Assembly: GCA_017165825.1 (NCBI GenBank)
Contig: CM029369.1
Span: 2,752,893-2,816,892 of the forward strand
Reading direction: 5' to 3'
From: Hepsetus odoe
Taxonomy: Eukaryota; Chordata; Actinopteri; Characiformes; Hepsetidae
DNA length: 64,000 nt
Made by a program: the position numbers and the translations under genes. A model generated the notes under the pieces. The model was not told where the DNA came from. It saw only the letters and a program-made list of their open reading frames with translations, and made no database searches. Shown one piece after another: positions 1-11,432 of this stretch. How positions within the stretch are numbered: the stretch's first letter is position 1; the number at the start of each line of letters is the position of its first letter.

Positions 1-941
1 ATCACAAATTATAGTGAATGTGAACCTACCACTCTACCTCGGTGTCTCTGGATGGTCTGAGGTTGATGCTGAAAAGCAAAATTCTTAATGAGGAACAGTT
101 TAAAAAGTCACTTCCTAGGTTCAAATTACAGTGCACTTGTATTCTGTTTTAGTTTTTTGTTGTGTCCTGTTTTAGTAACTTTTCACATTTGCACATTTTG
201 GAACATCTTGAAACCACTGTAACAGTACTGGGAAAACATGTTCAGCCACCACACTTTGTATTTTTCTTCTACTTTCTTGTATTTTTAATGTCTTGTTGAG
301 GAACAGTTCTCCAGATCTTCCTGAAGGACAGTGTTGTTGTCTCTCATTTTCAATCCAGTCTCTGTACCTGAGCAGTTTGATAGTTTTGTGTTGGTTAATC
401 CACACAGTGATCTACGTCTGAACCTTTAGGCAGAACAAAGTGTCTAACTTAAGACATGAAGCAGTGAAGAAACGTGTGCGGATGATTCCAGATGATCAGG
501 TGATTTGTGCACTGCTGAAAGCTGAGTGCCCTGTTATCTAGAACCTTTGCAGGTTAGACACTTTGCAGTCTGGAGCACTAAACACTTGTTCCCATTTCTC
601 TCATTTAATCTAATCAGTGCCAAAGATAGGTCAGCTTAACAGGCTTCAAATAGAGTTTTGCACTGACAAGATGATTCCTTAACAAAATATAAAAAGTGTG
701 AGGTGTGGTTCATGACCTTGATGGTGAAACTGAAAATCAAATCACCTTTCGAATGTGACTTACTTTCTGTGAATTCTACTAAAACTTGTTTTTACTGCTT
801 GGTTACTTGGCTCTTCATATTTCTGTTTTTAGGACTCTTTTTTGGAAGAAAAAGGTTGCATGGCAAAAATGAAAAATGTTTTTTGGACGGTAGATGCAGT
901 GAAGCAATTTTTTTTCAGCAGATAAATAAATAAATTATAAA

Positions 942-1011
<70 letters not shown>

Positions 1012-1030
1012 TATATTATTATATTGATTT
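1..1030. other. Left flank, no recognised gene
   Basis: Unique-looking AT-rich DNA with short ORFs only. On the minus strand at about 11-74 there is a possible terminal exon after a 'cttttcag' acceptor, reading HQPQTIQRHR and on to a TAA. It faintly resembles the PAQTPQR cassettes of the coiled-coil gene, but the support is weak. Confidence 0.3.
941..1016. repeat. Compound microsatellite (CT)n(AT)n
   Basis: A run of CT from about 941 is followed by AT from about 966 to 1016. It explains the short Glu/Arg- and Ile/Tyr-rich ORF on the minus strand. Confidence 0.95.
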
Positions 1031-1036
1031 TTACAG

Positions 1037-1112
1037 AGCAACCTGAAGAATCTGTAAAGGAAGAGCCAGTAATGCCTCCATCCATTTTTTTGGGTGGACC
1101 GGAGCTTGCCTG
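1037..1112 (+). other. Possible terminal coding exon of an upstream plus-strand gene
   Basis: After an acceptor-like 'gatttttacag' the plus strand reads QPEESVKEEPVMPP, continues to GGPELA and stops at a TGA near 1112. The acidic tail looks protein-like, but I recognise no family and the rest of the gene would lie outside the window. It could be chance. Confidence 0.25.
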
Positions 1113-1835
1113 AGCTTGCCAGTGAAGGAAGGAAGACGCCCCTTCTGGAGGTAAAAGATGACAGTGTCAGTGTGTTCTGCTTTGTTTAGCTAAGAAAATA
1201 ACTGATTTACTGCATCTGCTGTGCAATGAAAAATCACTTGTCCTCTTCTTGCATATCTGTAACACTGGTATCCTTTAAACTTAAGAGTAAAAGAAAGAAT
1301 TGTTGAGCCCTGATCTGCTTTGATTTCTGGAGAGTGTGATGTTGCCTGTTTTAAATTACAGTGAAATGTAGAATAGGATTATTTGGCAGTTGAGATGGGA
1401 CCGTAGTTCCTTTAGACCAGGCCCTTTCAGAGACCAATTTCCTGTCTTTTCAAGGGGATCCTGAGAATGAAGGACAGTATCCATACTGCAGAACTACAGG
1501 GATCCTTTTAAGCCTTTCATTTCTATAATTGCATTGCTTAGTCAAACAAACTGTATTTAACACAAGATGCATTATTTTAATTGTTAATTTAAGGACCAAA
1601 GTTCTCTAAATGCGAATTACACACGCAGGTTGTAGCCATTATCATTGCAGAGACCTACAGCGGGGCACGGTGTGTCTTTTTTGATTATTAGAAGGAGGCC
1701 GATAGACTACGCTGGAAATCAGCAAACACTGGAAGGATGAGGCTTCACAGAGTTTGCTGGGTACTGGTTCATGATCATTTTAGGAGAATCTCAAGAATTG
1801 CATCTATGCAAACAATAGGCAAAACCGTAGACTCA
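1113..1835. other. Intergenic stretch without recognised features
   Basis: No ORF with family features, no exon signals in consistent phase and no obvious repeat were seen between the candidate exon and the SINE head at 1836. Confidence 0.4.
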
Positions 1836-1905
1836 GGTGGTGCTGGTCTAGTGGTAGGATGGTTGTCTGCAGACCAAGAGATCACAGGTTCAAATCAGGT
1901 TGCAA
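1836..1905 (+). repeat. tRNA-type SINE head (family 2)
   Basis: A-box-like 'ggtctagtggtagg' and B-box-like 'ggttcaaatc' occur at tRNA spacing. The same head occurs complete at 63339. The body seems lost here. Confidence 0.55.
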
Positions 1906-2140
1906 GTCTCACGTTAATGGTGGTTCTGATAACGCTTGGTAACTTGTTTCAGTCAGAACTGCAGTCCTTGGATATTGTTTTTTTTAACATGAGCAATAAA
2001 ACTATGTTCCAGACTCCTGGCTCTGCACTGACATCCTTCACACACCCCGCCACCGTAACAGAGACAAACTTGCAGTCTGAACACTTTTCTGCTCTGTCTT
2101 TGAAGTGAGGAAATCATCGTTTTTATGAATTGATACATAC

Positions 2141-3832
2141 CCAACTAAACCTGGACCTCTGAGGACTCTGAGCTGGATACAGATCAGCAGGAACCTGAAA
2201 TGATAAAATATTTCAATTATTCAACAGAATGAATTACATACAGTCATTGGGCTCGTGAGCAAGACTCTTAACCCCAAGTGTACAAAAGTCCAAAATGTGT
2301 AACAGGCCTATTCTAAGCTGTTTGTTACGGCTGTATTCTTATGCAGCTCATCTAAAATGTAATCTTCTATCATTATTTTGCATATAGTTGGGATTAATTA
2401 TACAATATTATTTTAAAAGATGAACATTTTGCATACCATAATAGTCTTGGGCCTCTGAGGAGTCTGAGCTGGAGACAGAGCAGCAGGAACCTGAAATGAC
2501 AAAATATTTGCATTATTCAACAGAATGAATTCATGTCATTTCCCTTTAATTACAATGTAACATTTTTAAATGTTTTAATCTCCATGCTGTGATTTCAAGA
2601 GAAGGCAAATATGAAGATAGTAAGATGGCAAGAAACAAAAAAGGAGTCACCATTAGAGAAGAGTTTCTGTCGTCTTCTTTAGTAAAGTGCAATCTGTGAT
2701 GTTGTAAACCGTTCACATGCACATTTAACTACACAAGAGGTTGCAGGTTCGAATCCCACCTCCAGCACTACTATCATTGGGTTCGTGAGCAAGACTCTTA
2801 ACCCCAAGTGTCTTTGGGGGGGCGGGGGGTTGGGTCTGTCCCAGTAGTTCAGAAATGTAAGTCGCTCTGGATAAGAGCGTCTGTTAAATAGCGTAAAAGT
2901 ACAAAAGTCCAAAATGTGTAACAGGCCTATTCTAAGCTGTTTGTTACGGCTGTATTCTTATGCAGCTCATCTAAAATGTAATCTTCTATCATTATTTTGC
3001 ATATAGTTGGGATTAATTATACAATATTATTTTAAAAGATGAACATTTTGCATACCATAATAGTCTTGGGCCTCTGAGGATTCTGAGCTGGAGACAGAGC
3101 AGCAGGAACCTGAAATGACAAAATATTTCAGTTATTCAACAAAATGAATTCATGTCATTTCCCTTTAATTAAAATGTAACATTTTTAAATGTTTTAATCT
3201 CCATGCTGTGATTTCAAGAGAAGGCAAATATGACGAAGATGGTAAGAAACAGAAAAGAAGTCACCATTACACAATTATACAATATTATTAAAAAAGATGA
3301 ACATTTTACATAATGCATCTTTTTCACCAACCCTTTGCTAAAGAGGCAGTTACGGAGGTGAAAAGGAGACTCTCTAACTACGCCCTTGAATGTGGAAGGA
3401 CATGTCAAACACATGGAAATGATGAGTGTCAACAGTCTTTGGTGGAGGTTTTAATAGGCTGCTTCTTCTTCTTTTTTCTTTCAGCTGCTCCCGTTTAGGG
3501 ATGGCCACAGAGGATCATCTGTTTCCATTTCTTCTGATCGTCTGCATCTTCCTCCTTCAAACCAACCACCTGCGTGTTCTCTCTCACCACGTCCATAAAC
3601 CTCCTCTTTGGTCTTCCTCTTCTCCTCTTTCCTGGCAGCTCCATCTTCAACATCCTCCTCCTGATATAATCCTCGTCTCTCCTCTGGACACGTCCAAACC
3701 AATGCAACCTTGCTTCTTTATCTTTGTCTCCAAAACGTCTAACATGAGCTGTCCCTCAAATATATTCATTTTTAATCCTGTCTATCCCCGTCACACCCAA
3801 CGAAAATCTCAGCATCTTTTGTGTGTATGTGT

Positions 3833-3919
<87 letters not shown>

Positions 3920-6900
3920 CATACTGTTTCCACTCCATATCTCTGATAAGCCTGCACTCCAGACTGAGCTGCAGAATTCTGAAAATAGAAACAGGTTAAA
4001 GTCACATTAGCTCATTAATGAATGAATGAATATATTACATTTTAAAATGTACATTACTGTTCTATTCATGTACCATTCTATTTTGTTTTTCCAATTTGGA
4101 ATACAAATGTTCTTACTATTAATATTGGTGGGAAGGGCCCTGGCCCACGATTGTCCAAGTCCAGGAGAAGAGGGGGGTTATGCAAAGCCATCAAACAGCC
4201 AGTTTTGTAGCAGTCCTCCACCAGGGGGCGCAAAACCTCAGGAATGTCCTGCAATCATTCAACAATGTTGGCTGAGCTGTCCGAGCCAATGTTTGTGCTT
4301 ACATGGGGCAGCGGTGGCCTAGTGGTTAGGGCATTAGCCGGAGGATCGGGGGTTCGAACCCCTTCCCAGTAGGTTGCCCTGAGGTACCCTTGAGCAAGGT
4401 GCCATCCCCGTCACTGCTCCCCGGGCGCTTTCAATAGCTGCCCACTGCTGCACGGGTTTGAGTGCGCATGGGTTAAATGCAGAGGTCCAATTTCATTGTG
4501 GTTCATGGTTTGCAGTGCTGTGACCTCGCAATGACAAGGGCTTTCACTTTCATTTAACTCTGCTATAACTTTTTATCCCTTCTACCAGATCAAAGAAAAA
4601 GACAATTTTGCGATCAGCAATTACATGTTTGATTCATCCATCCATCCATAATCTGCCGCTTGTCCCAAATGGGGTCGCGGGGGAGTGCTGGTGTCCAACC
4701 CAGCGCACACAGGGCGAGGACGGGGGACGCACCCTGGACAGGTCGCCAGCCCATCGCAGGGAATGTTTGATTCAAAAGTACTCAAACCTTTTATATCATA
4801 TTTCATTAATGTGCTGTGACTCTGGCTGTGCTGAAAAGGTCTTGAAATGTCTGTTTAAACGATGAAAATGCAGAAATAAATTTGAGATATATCCAAATAA
4901 ATATACCTTGTCACTGTTGTAGATCACTTTCTTGTCGAGATAGATTGCCATCTGAAGATTCTGGATGGCCAAATCATAGTATTGCTTTGTCTTAAAAGGC
5001 AAATCAAAGCAAAGGTATGTTTTAATACAGTACTATTCACTTTTTCTTGAAATACATGTTGCAGCACTATACCTTGCTGTTATCGGATGGTTCCTGGCTG
5101 CTCGGTGTGAGACACTGCATTGTGTTTGTGATGTTCTGAATGTCCGCCTGTGACTGTCGCAACACAGCCTTAAAATATAACATATAAAATCAAAATTAAG
5201 AATGTAAACCTTATAGAACGTTACTGAATTACAACATCCAGGGTCAGTTTTAGCCTGCAATTCTTCATGAACAGCAACAGGCCAGAGATTTGACTGAAAT
5301 GTAATGTAAATAAAAATGTTTAAATGAATGATTTCAGTTCAGTACATACGTTTAGTGCTGCATTTAGTGCTGACCAATAAATCGCATCCCTCTGATTGGC
5401 TAAAGTTCTAAATATTTGCAGGATACAATGACAATCTCCAAATGATTTCATTATTTCACTGCCATTTCTTTGTCAGCAACACTTTCCTTTATTTATTTCC
5501 ATAAATGTTTGAACATGCAGAGATTTTCCACAAATCAGACTAGAATCCTTTCGGTTTCACATTAAATCCAGATGAACTCACTTTAAAACAAACTGTTTTA
5601 TTGTACAATCTTTAAAGAACAAAATAATAAAATAGCTCCAGCCCTTATTTATTCCTAGAAAACAATATTGTAGTTTCTAAAGTCCTACCTTGACCTTGTT
5701 CTCTGCCTGCTTCTTGAGGTCTCTTATTTTTTCTGCAGTCATTTCTGGTCCTCCAGTCTTAAGCTGCCGTAAGAATTTTGCCCAATGGTTCTTGCTTAGT
5801 TTCTCATACATTTGCTTCAGTTCAGATTCTCTGCAGGGGTTAGTCAGGTCTTCAGACAAGGCTCCACTGCTTCCTAATCTCAGGTCCACTACTTTTCCCA
5901 TCCTTTAAAGAACGAAAATCCATGTTAAACATGTTTGATGCAAAATCTAGACCCAGGTTTAGATAGTAAGAAGAAGGAGGTAGAAAGGGCAGAGAAGATA
6001 AGGAGAGTGGAGAAGGTGAAAAATGTAGAAAGGGGACAATTAACAGAGGTTGGAGAAGTTGGAGAGGCTTAAGATGTTAGAAAAGATAGAAATGATGAAA
6101 TGAGAAGGGTAGTAAAGTAGGAGAGTACTGGTTGGGAGTCCTGGTCACAGAAACATCTTCCAAATGCAGAGGTCTGGGACTGCAAGTCGTCCAGTGAGTC
6201 TAGATGTAATTATATACCACCTTACCTTTCTTTGAAGTCCTTTAATTCATTACGGCTGTCCTGAAGCTGTGTCCTGAAAAGAATTAGTGATTTATTAATG
6301 TTTTTTAGTCATTTTGGAGGCTAAAAGCCTAAAATCTGTGGTTAGGGTTAACCCTAGGATCAGTGCATCCAGACTAGCTTGATGGAAACTGAAACTAGCT
6401 TCAACAATCCTGACTCTAGCCTGCCCAGTCTGCACCTCAGACTGACTGTGGACACCCTGACAGATGAAATTCAGACTGTTTCTGATGCTTCTGAGTTTTT
6501 AAAAGGTTTTCTTCTTACTCAATGTTTTTTTTTATGATTCCTAACAAGGGCTTTTCAACACATCTACCGCACACATCTTACCAGCATTTTGTAAAATGTT
6601 TCATCGTTCCTTAAGTTCCTCATGATGAAAGTGAAAGTGACTATATTGCCACAGCACAATACACAGTGAACCACAACGAAACTGCACCTCTGCATTTTAG
6701 CCACACACACACACAAACACACACACACATGCAATAGGGGGCAGCTATTGAAAGTGCCCAGGGAGCAGTAACAGAGATGGTACCTTGCTTAAGGGTACCT
6801 CAGGGTAACCTACTGATCTGGGATTCAAACCCATGACCTTCTGATCCTGGAGCCTAATCCCTAAACACCAGACCACTGATGCCTCAATGGTGTATGAAGC

Positions 6901-8627
6901 TCATAAAGCTGGAAACAGACACTTCTGATACTTCACAGATATCAAAAGACTAAAATCAGTTCTGAAATACCTTTAAAAAATGAGATACGTAACTAACAAA
7001 GTGTTAGTTACTTCATGAAAGACATGGACACCATTTTAAAGCATGAACAAGTTACATTTAAAACATGCAAAACCCCAAATGTAGATTATAACACAGATTG
7101 GATATATATCATGAGGATTTCATTTCTCACCTTAATTTGTTGATTTCTGATTTGAGAATTTCATTCTCTTCCCTGAATTTAAGAAAAAAGAGATGTTTAA
7201 GTTTCAGTAAACAAAGGGAAACAGTTCTTTCATGTGAAATTGTTTTCTTGTTATGATAGTCACATCTGGATTTAAGACCCGTTTATATTCCCTTTGGTTT
7301 CTCTCCATTTTGGCTGTAATTGAGCTTATCTACATAAACCCTAATTCTCTGCTCGAAGTGTCTGTTTATTGCAAAGAGTCAATAAATACACTTGATACTG
7401 GTAAGTTCAATTTGAACAAATTTACCAGTTTAGAAGGCATGAATGAATACATCTAGGGGGCTATTGTCTTTCCAGTTAGTTCTACATTTTCACTGCCTGC
7501 TTTTCATGGTCCAGTGTAAATTACATGTGTATTTCTGGACCCAAATACTGGATTAAATATTGGGAAAATCAGGAGTGGGGAGTGTGATGCAGTGGAAATC
7601 TCAGAACTCAAAAAATGGCAACTGCAACTGGCCAGCTCATCACCTGAGCAAAACTAGACCAAACAAAAGCAGGAAAACAAAGAAAAATTTTATTTCTATT
7701 TTTTTATTTGAATTCAAACCTAATATGGGAGATTGAGCACTTCCCTCTCCCTCAACCAGAATTCAAGAAAAAATACCAAAATTACCAGCTGCCAACTTGT
7801 GTTTGTCACACACAGCCTCAGCACTGTTTTGAACTGTGGCTTTATAGCACTGCTGCTGATTGTTATCAGCTGTGGCTCTGTACCTCCCCCACATTACCTG
7901 CAGGGGGATTGTGTTGCCCTCTGCTGGCTGGTGTTGCTACTGACACCCTAGAACCCTTACAATATGTAGATCAAATGTAAACAAATATGTGAATGAGTTT
8001 TATATTTACATGATGTTGCACAAATCTGTGGATCTGTGGAAAATAATTTTTAGAGATTTTAATTTAAGGTCAGTTTTAAGTTCATAATACAAGTGGAAGA
8101 GTTCATAATCTGTGGAAATTTAAACCATATTTAGGAAGATCCCTTAGTAATTTTTTTTTTATTCAAGTTTTATACTGTGTATTATATGTGTCAGTGTATT
8201 AACATATAAGCAGTCTTTCAATTTTCCAGACTCTAATTACTAATAAAACTCTAGTTACTAATAAAACAACACTAAATATATTTGAATTATAATTATTGTA
8301 CTTTTTGTTGTGTATTAAACACAGAGTTTAAAGAGATAAAATACATTTTGCACGTCTTCATTAAACATAAATTGTGTTTATATTAATTATATAAATATTA
8401 CATGATATAATTTATATAAATTCACTTAATTGTATTATGCTGTAAAAATGATAACATCAATTCTTGTTTACAATACTCACTACCACTAAACCACTAAAAC
8501 TGTTGCAACTAGAACATTTTCATTGCAGATTTTTAGCCATTTCATGGATCTTTTTTAGTGTCTTTAATATGAATCTGAAAAACATTTCTTACTTCCCTGT
8601 GGTGGTAGACACATTCTCATAATACAT
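2141..8627 (-). CDS. Uncharacterised coiled-coil protein with 18-residue cassette repeats (10 coding exons)
   Basis: Function is not recognised. I joined the exons by hand from splice sites and phase, all on the minus strand: 8627-8593, 7172-7131, 6273-6226, 5902-5689, 5168-5073, 4990-4907, 3978-3925, 3109-3056, 2490-2437 and 2194-2141. Each internal junction has AG and GT in place and the phases agree, giving 245 codons. The start MYYENV lies just inside the first coding exon. Residues about 12-45 are a charged, heptad-like stretch (EENEILKSEINKL, TQLQDSRNELKDFKER), probably a short coiled coil. The 214-nt exon has a hydrophilic, Lys/Glu-rich core (ESELKQMYEKLSKNHW). The last four exons are 54 nt each and encode 18-residue units such as VPAALSPAQTPQRPKTIM. 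There is no signal peptide or membrane segment. The 3' end is uncertain: the last cassette may splice on, or read through to a TAA at 2123-2125. The gene is divergent from the HSPA12-like gene. Confidence 0.6.
2720..2895 (+). repeat. SINE family 2 copy inside the duplicated intron
   Basis: B box 'ggttcgaatccc' is followed by the family body 'gagcaagactcttaacccc' and the tail 'gataagagcgtctg'. It lies in the intron between the 3056 and 2437 exons. A deleted remnant is in the next intron at about 2248-2285, so the insertion predates the duplication. Confidence 0.7.
3463..3815 (-). mobile_element. LINE 3' end (RTE-like), minus orientation
   Basis: The minus strand encodes broken pieces of the conserved C-terminal tail of a non-LTR retrotransposon ORF (RVQRRDEDYIRRRMLKMEL, then KRRRGRPKRRFMDVVRE) and ends in 'gcgaccc'-like and 'gaagaagaag' sequence. 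It is 5'-truncated, non-functional and lies in an intron of the coiled-coil gene. The RTE assignment is from memory of similar fish elements. Confidence 0.75.
3822..3918. repeat. (TG)n/(CA)n microsatellite next to a 5' splice site
   Basis: About 45 TG units with two interruptions at the start. On the coding (minus) strand it is a CA repeat that begins 7 bases into the intron after the exon ending at 3925. Confidence 0.97.
4218..4231 (+). promoter_or_regulatory. CTCF-like motif
   Basis: CCACCAGGGGGCGC matches the core of the vertebrate CTCF consensus. It lies outside any SINE, 74 bases before the SINE at 4305. Occupancy is unknown. Confidence 0.4.
4305..4555 (+). repeat. SINE family 1 copy (plus)
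   Basis: Reference-like copy. It has the head 'ggggcagcggtggcctagtgg' less one base, with A box, then a B-box 'gggttcgaacccc'. The body includes 'gaggtacccttgagcaagg', followed by 'ctccccgggcgctttcaata' and the 3' end 'tcactttcatt'. It lies in an intron of the coiled-coil gene. Confidence 0.85.
4630..4765 (-). repeat. Family 3 repeat fragment ('cctgtccagggtg' repeat)
   Basis: Contains 'ccgcttgtcccaaatggggt' and 'ccctggacaggtcgccagcc', which recur many times in the window and are common in fish DNA. It has a small (TCCA)n at its 5' edge. Confidence 0.7.
6627..6890 (-). repeat. SINE family 1 copy (minus)
   Basis: Reverse copy with a short (CA)n expansion at about 6702-6728. The end 'gaccactgatgcc' matches the head of the family. 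Confidence 0.8.
7175..8590. other. Intron of the coiled-coil gene, AT-rich
   Basis: Apart from the repeat at 7840-7955, nothing is recognised. The stretch 8040-8500 is markedly AT-rich. Confidence 0.5.
7840..7955 (+). repeat. Dispersed repeat shared with 22410-22520
   Basis: 'tggctttatagcactgctgc' through 'ctctgctggctggtgttg' recurs at about 22410-22520 with small changes. Family not recognised. Confidence 0.55.
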
Positions 8628-9142
8628 GCTGAAAAGAAAAGTAGAAAACAAGTGTTAAAATACTTCAAAAATCATTCATATTCAAAATCGTGAATATGAC
8701 ATGCATTCACATTGTTAACAGTGATCACAAACGATTAACAGACAAAATATCCCATCTGATAACGCTACTGCTTCATGCATATGATAAAATCATCACATTG
8801 TCAGTTGGTTCAGAATGTTTCACACACTGCAGTAGGTTAACCCTAGGATCGCGCTGCAGTAGGTTCCAGCATCCACACCACCCTGGTTAGGATAATCAGT
8901 CTGGATTTGTATCGATTCAGTCTTTATATGATGTAGATATGTCTCTCTTCTTTAATATTCCATTATTGGAATTCCATTATTATTATATTGTTCCATTATT
9001 ATACCCATAATGTTATAAATTGTTATTATTTATTATTTATAATTGTAAATAAATTGTTTAACAATGTCATGGCATTAGCTAGCTTCATGGTTTGGTCAAA
9101 AAAGTAAACAATAAAATAAGTCATTCCCTCTTAAAGCCTTAC

Positions 9143-9185
9143 CTTAGTAGAGTTTCACACTGAAAAGTCAAAAACTGGAAAGTTT
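9143..9185 (-). other. 5' leader exon of the coiled-coil gene
   Basis: The minus strand has a strong donor (CTAAG then gtaagg) with its exon end at 9143, preceded by about 40 bases with no in-frame ATG. The TATA box at 9211-9220 puts the transcription start near 9185. The next exon (8628) begins with C then ATG, so this exon is non-coding. The start is inferred from the TATA spacing. Confidence 0.5.
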
Positions 9186-9210
9186 AGTGAAGGAATGAAG
9201 ACGTCTCCTC

Positions 9211-9352
9211 TCCTTTTATACCTCATTTTAAACACCCAGCTGAGCCATGGGCTGGACTCCGAAAAATGAAAGTAAACTCAGTTTTTATAAAAGGAGCTTG
9301 TTTCACCTTCCTGGACAGTTTCGGCTCTGACCTGACCTGGACAGCTGGAGCG
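9211..9352. promoter_or_regulatory. Divergent promoter of the coiled-coil and HSPA12-like genes
   Basis: TATAAAAGGA is present on the minus strand at 9211-9220, about 25-30 bases upstream of the inferred start of the coiled-coil gene. The plus-strand HSPA12-like ATG lies at 9353, so both genes share about 170 bases of control DNA. No TATA box is seen for the plus-strand gene. The block from about 9180 to 9265 recurs in diverged form at 19680-19780. Confidence 0.5.
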
Positions 9353-11432
9353 ATGGCAGATTCAGTAGTTTATATCGCTATAGACTTTGGCACGGCCTTT
9401 AGCGGATACTGCTTTAAGATCGCAGAATCGAAACAGATCCGGCAGCCTAAATGGGGTGAAGAGTATGGTCTGAACACCCCCAAAACTCCAACATGCATCT
9501 TGTTTGATGAAGATGAAAATTTTCTTAAATTTGGCTATGATGCCGTGATGGGTTACACCAGACAGATGAGGAAAAACGAAGCAAAGAAGCAGTATCTCTT
9601 CGACAACTTCAAAATGGAGCTTTACGGAAAGGTTTGGTTTGTTTTTATAAATGTTCCAATGTTGTTTTGCATTCACAGCTCAACAGTTCATAATTCATGT
9701 ATTTATTTCTCAGGCTTTGCACAGAGGCTTTCTGATGACTGCCAAAAATGGGGAAAAGATGAGGGCGATGAAGGTGTTTTCTGAGAGCCTAAGGTTCATG
9801 AAAGATCACGCCTTGGAGATGATTGGAAAACACACATCTGGAAAGATGTACTCAGCCTCTGATGCTACATGGGTCTTGACGGTTCCAGCCATCTGGAGCG
9901 CTGCAGCCAAACAGTTCATGAGGGAAGCAGCTACAGAGGTGAGTAAGATGAGGTAAATCATTATTTAAATTAAAATACTGTCATTTCTCAGAGATGCAGT
10001 TTTACTCTGCAGTAGGTAGTAATTGAGAAAACTTATGTTTTTAGGCTGGCCTGGTGGAGGAATCACAGCCTGAGCGATTGATCATAGCGCTGGAACCAGA
10101 AGCTGCATCTGTTTGGTGTAAACAGCTACCAAGTCAAGGTTTTATGGAGGGAGATCTGGAAGAAGCAGAGATAATAGAAGAAGTTATAGGAACACAGTAC
10201 ATGGTGGTGGATTGTGGAGGTGTGTAGGTATTGAGTTTTTGTGTTTATTTTTATTGTGGTTTATATCAACTGCTTTTAAGAGACATTCCATCCAGTAAAA
10301 TCTGCTTCTCATAGAGTACAGTGAAGTATGTTGCATCATGTTGTTACGTGATGGGTCTCTTATAGGAAATTTTAGAAGACGTTCTTGTTCTTTTTCAGGT
10401 GGAACCATTGACATCACGGTGCATGAGGTGATGGAAGAAGGTCGTCTGAAGGAGCTGCACAGGGTAGCAGGAAACAACATGGGTGGCCAGACAGTTGACA
10501 TGAATTTTAAATGCTTTCTCAGAGAGATTTTCACTAAAAGTGTGTTTGATGAGTTTGAGAAAAAGCATCCCAGTGAGCTGCAGAGGTTGATGTACGATTT
10601 TTCAATCTGTAAACGTTACGACGGAGATGTGTTGGTGCAGTGTCCCTTTAACTTGCAGCAAATAGCCAGTAAAATAGATGACTTAGAAGCTTACTTCTCC
10701 GGAAACATCGAAGCTGACTGGGATGATGGCCAAATACTTCTGTCAGGGGCAAAGCTGGCCTCCCTTCATGACGACAGTCTCAGAGGCATAGAGAGCCTGA
10801 TCAGAGAAATACTGAACAAAAAAAACCTGAAAATCAAATACATCTTCTTAGTTGGAGGCTTTGCCCTGAGTCCATACGTCAACAGCTTCGTCAAAGAGAA
10901 GTTTGGGTCAAACTACAAGGTGCTCTGCCCTGTGGATGCTCAGATGGCTGTTGTGAATGGCGCTGTCACGTTTGGCATGAGGCCAAATGTAGTGAAATCG
11001 CGGATCAGTCTTTTGTCTTATGGTATTGCACAGAGTCTGCCTTTTCAAAAGTCCAAACACAAGGGCAAGAGGAAATATGTGAATAAGGAAGGATCTGCTT
11101 ACTGTGATGTTTGCTTCAAATGTCTAGTGAAAAGTGAAGAATCGGTGCTTTTTGATGAGGTCAGAAATCACGTCTTTAACCCCATTGAGAAAGACCAGAA
11201 AGAAATGCAGTTTAGTTTTTACTGCACTGAGAGTCAAGATGCTGAGTTTGTCGATGAGCAGGGAATGCTGAAGATCGGCTCTTTCTCTGTGTCAATGCCT
11301 AATGGCTCAAAAGGCTTATTTCGTTCGGTAGTCCTCCAAGTGAAGTTTGGCTTCACAGAAATGCAGGCGACCGCCACTGATATCGATTCGGGTGAGACCA
11401 CTTCAGTTAAACTGGACTTTATTTCCAAATGA
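9353..11432 (+). CDS. Heat shock 70 kDa protein 12 (HSPA12)-like ATPase
   Basis: Four coding exons: 9353-9631, 9714-9938, 10045-10219 and 10399-11432. Phases agree and give 570 residues, shorter than mammalian HSPA12A/B (about 680). The Hsp70/actin-fold ATPase signatures are all present: phosphate-1 loop IAIDFGTAFSGYCF (residues about 8-21), phosphate-2 loop VVDCGGGTIDIT (about 222-233) and adenosine motif IFLVGGFALSP (about 375-385). There is no C-terminal EEVD, as is usual for this divergent family, so canonical Hsp70 co-chaperone docking is not expected. It is probably cytosolic, with no signal peptide. The ATG at 9353 is preferred over an in-frame ATG at 9266 because it gives the family-like start MADSVVYIAIDFGT. 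The gene is divergent from the coiled-coil gene. A partial pseudo-exon pair lies at 16979-17430. Whether it is orthologous to 12A, 12B or a fish-specific expansion cannot be told from this sequence. Confidence 0.9.

Larger units (their letters stand above)
2141..3978 (-). repeat. Array of four homologous 54-nt exon cassettes with duplicated introns
   Basis: Exons 2141-2194, 2437-2490, 3056-3109 and 3925-3978 are each 54 nt and phase 0 at both ends. Exons 2437 and 3056 are nearly identical, and 2141 is close for its first two thirds. The 3925 exon is diverged, matching at about 6 of 18 residues. The introns are also duplicated: the stretch from 'aaatatttcaattattcaac' to 'gaacattttgcataccataa' recurs with a unit of about 620 bp between the 2437 and 3056 exons and in shortened form below 2437. 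A further intron fragment without an exon is at about 3265-3310. Confidence 0.7.

Noticed and set aside
829..1041. Minus-strand ORF rich in Ile/Tyr and Arg/Glu
   Set aside because: Translation of the (CT)n(AT)n microsatellite.
1737..2108. 123-residue plus-strand ORF
   Set aside because: It passes through a SINE head and shows no domain. Composition looks random.
3426..4010. 194-residue plus-strand ORF with Cys/Val run
   Set aside because: It reads the antisense of a LINE 3' end and then a TG microsatellite. No independent gene.
4305..4555. tRNA genes at the many A-box/B-box pairs
   Set aside because: The heads cannot form full tRNA cloverleaves by eye and are followed by the same SINE body each time.
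9362..9676. Antisense ORF across HSPA12-like exon 1
   Set aside because: Runs over an exon and intron of a well-supported gene without features of its own.
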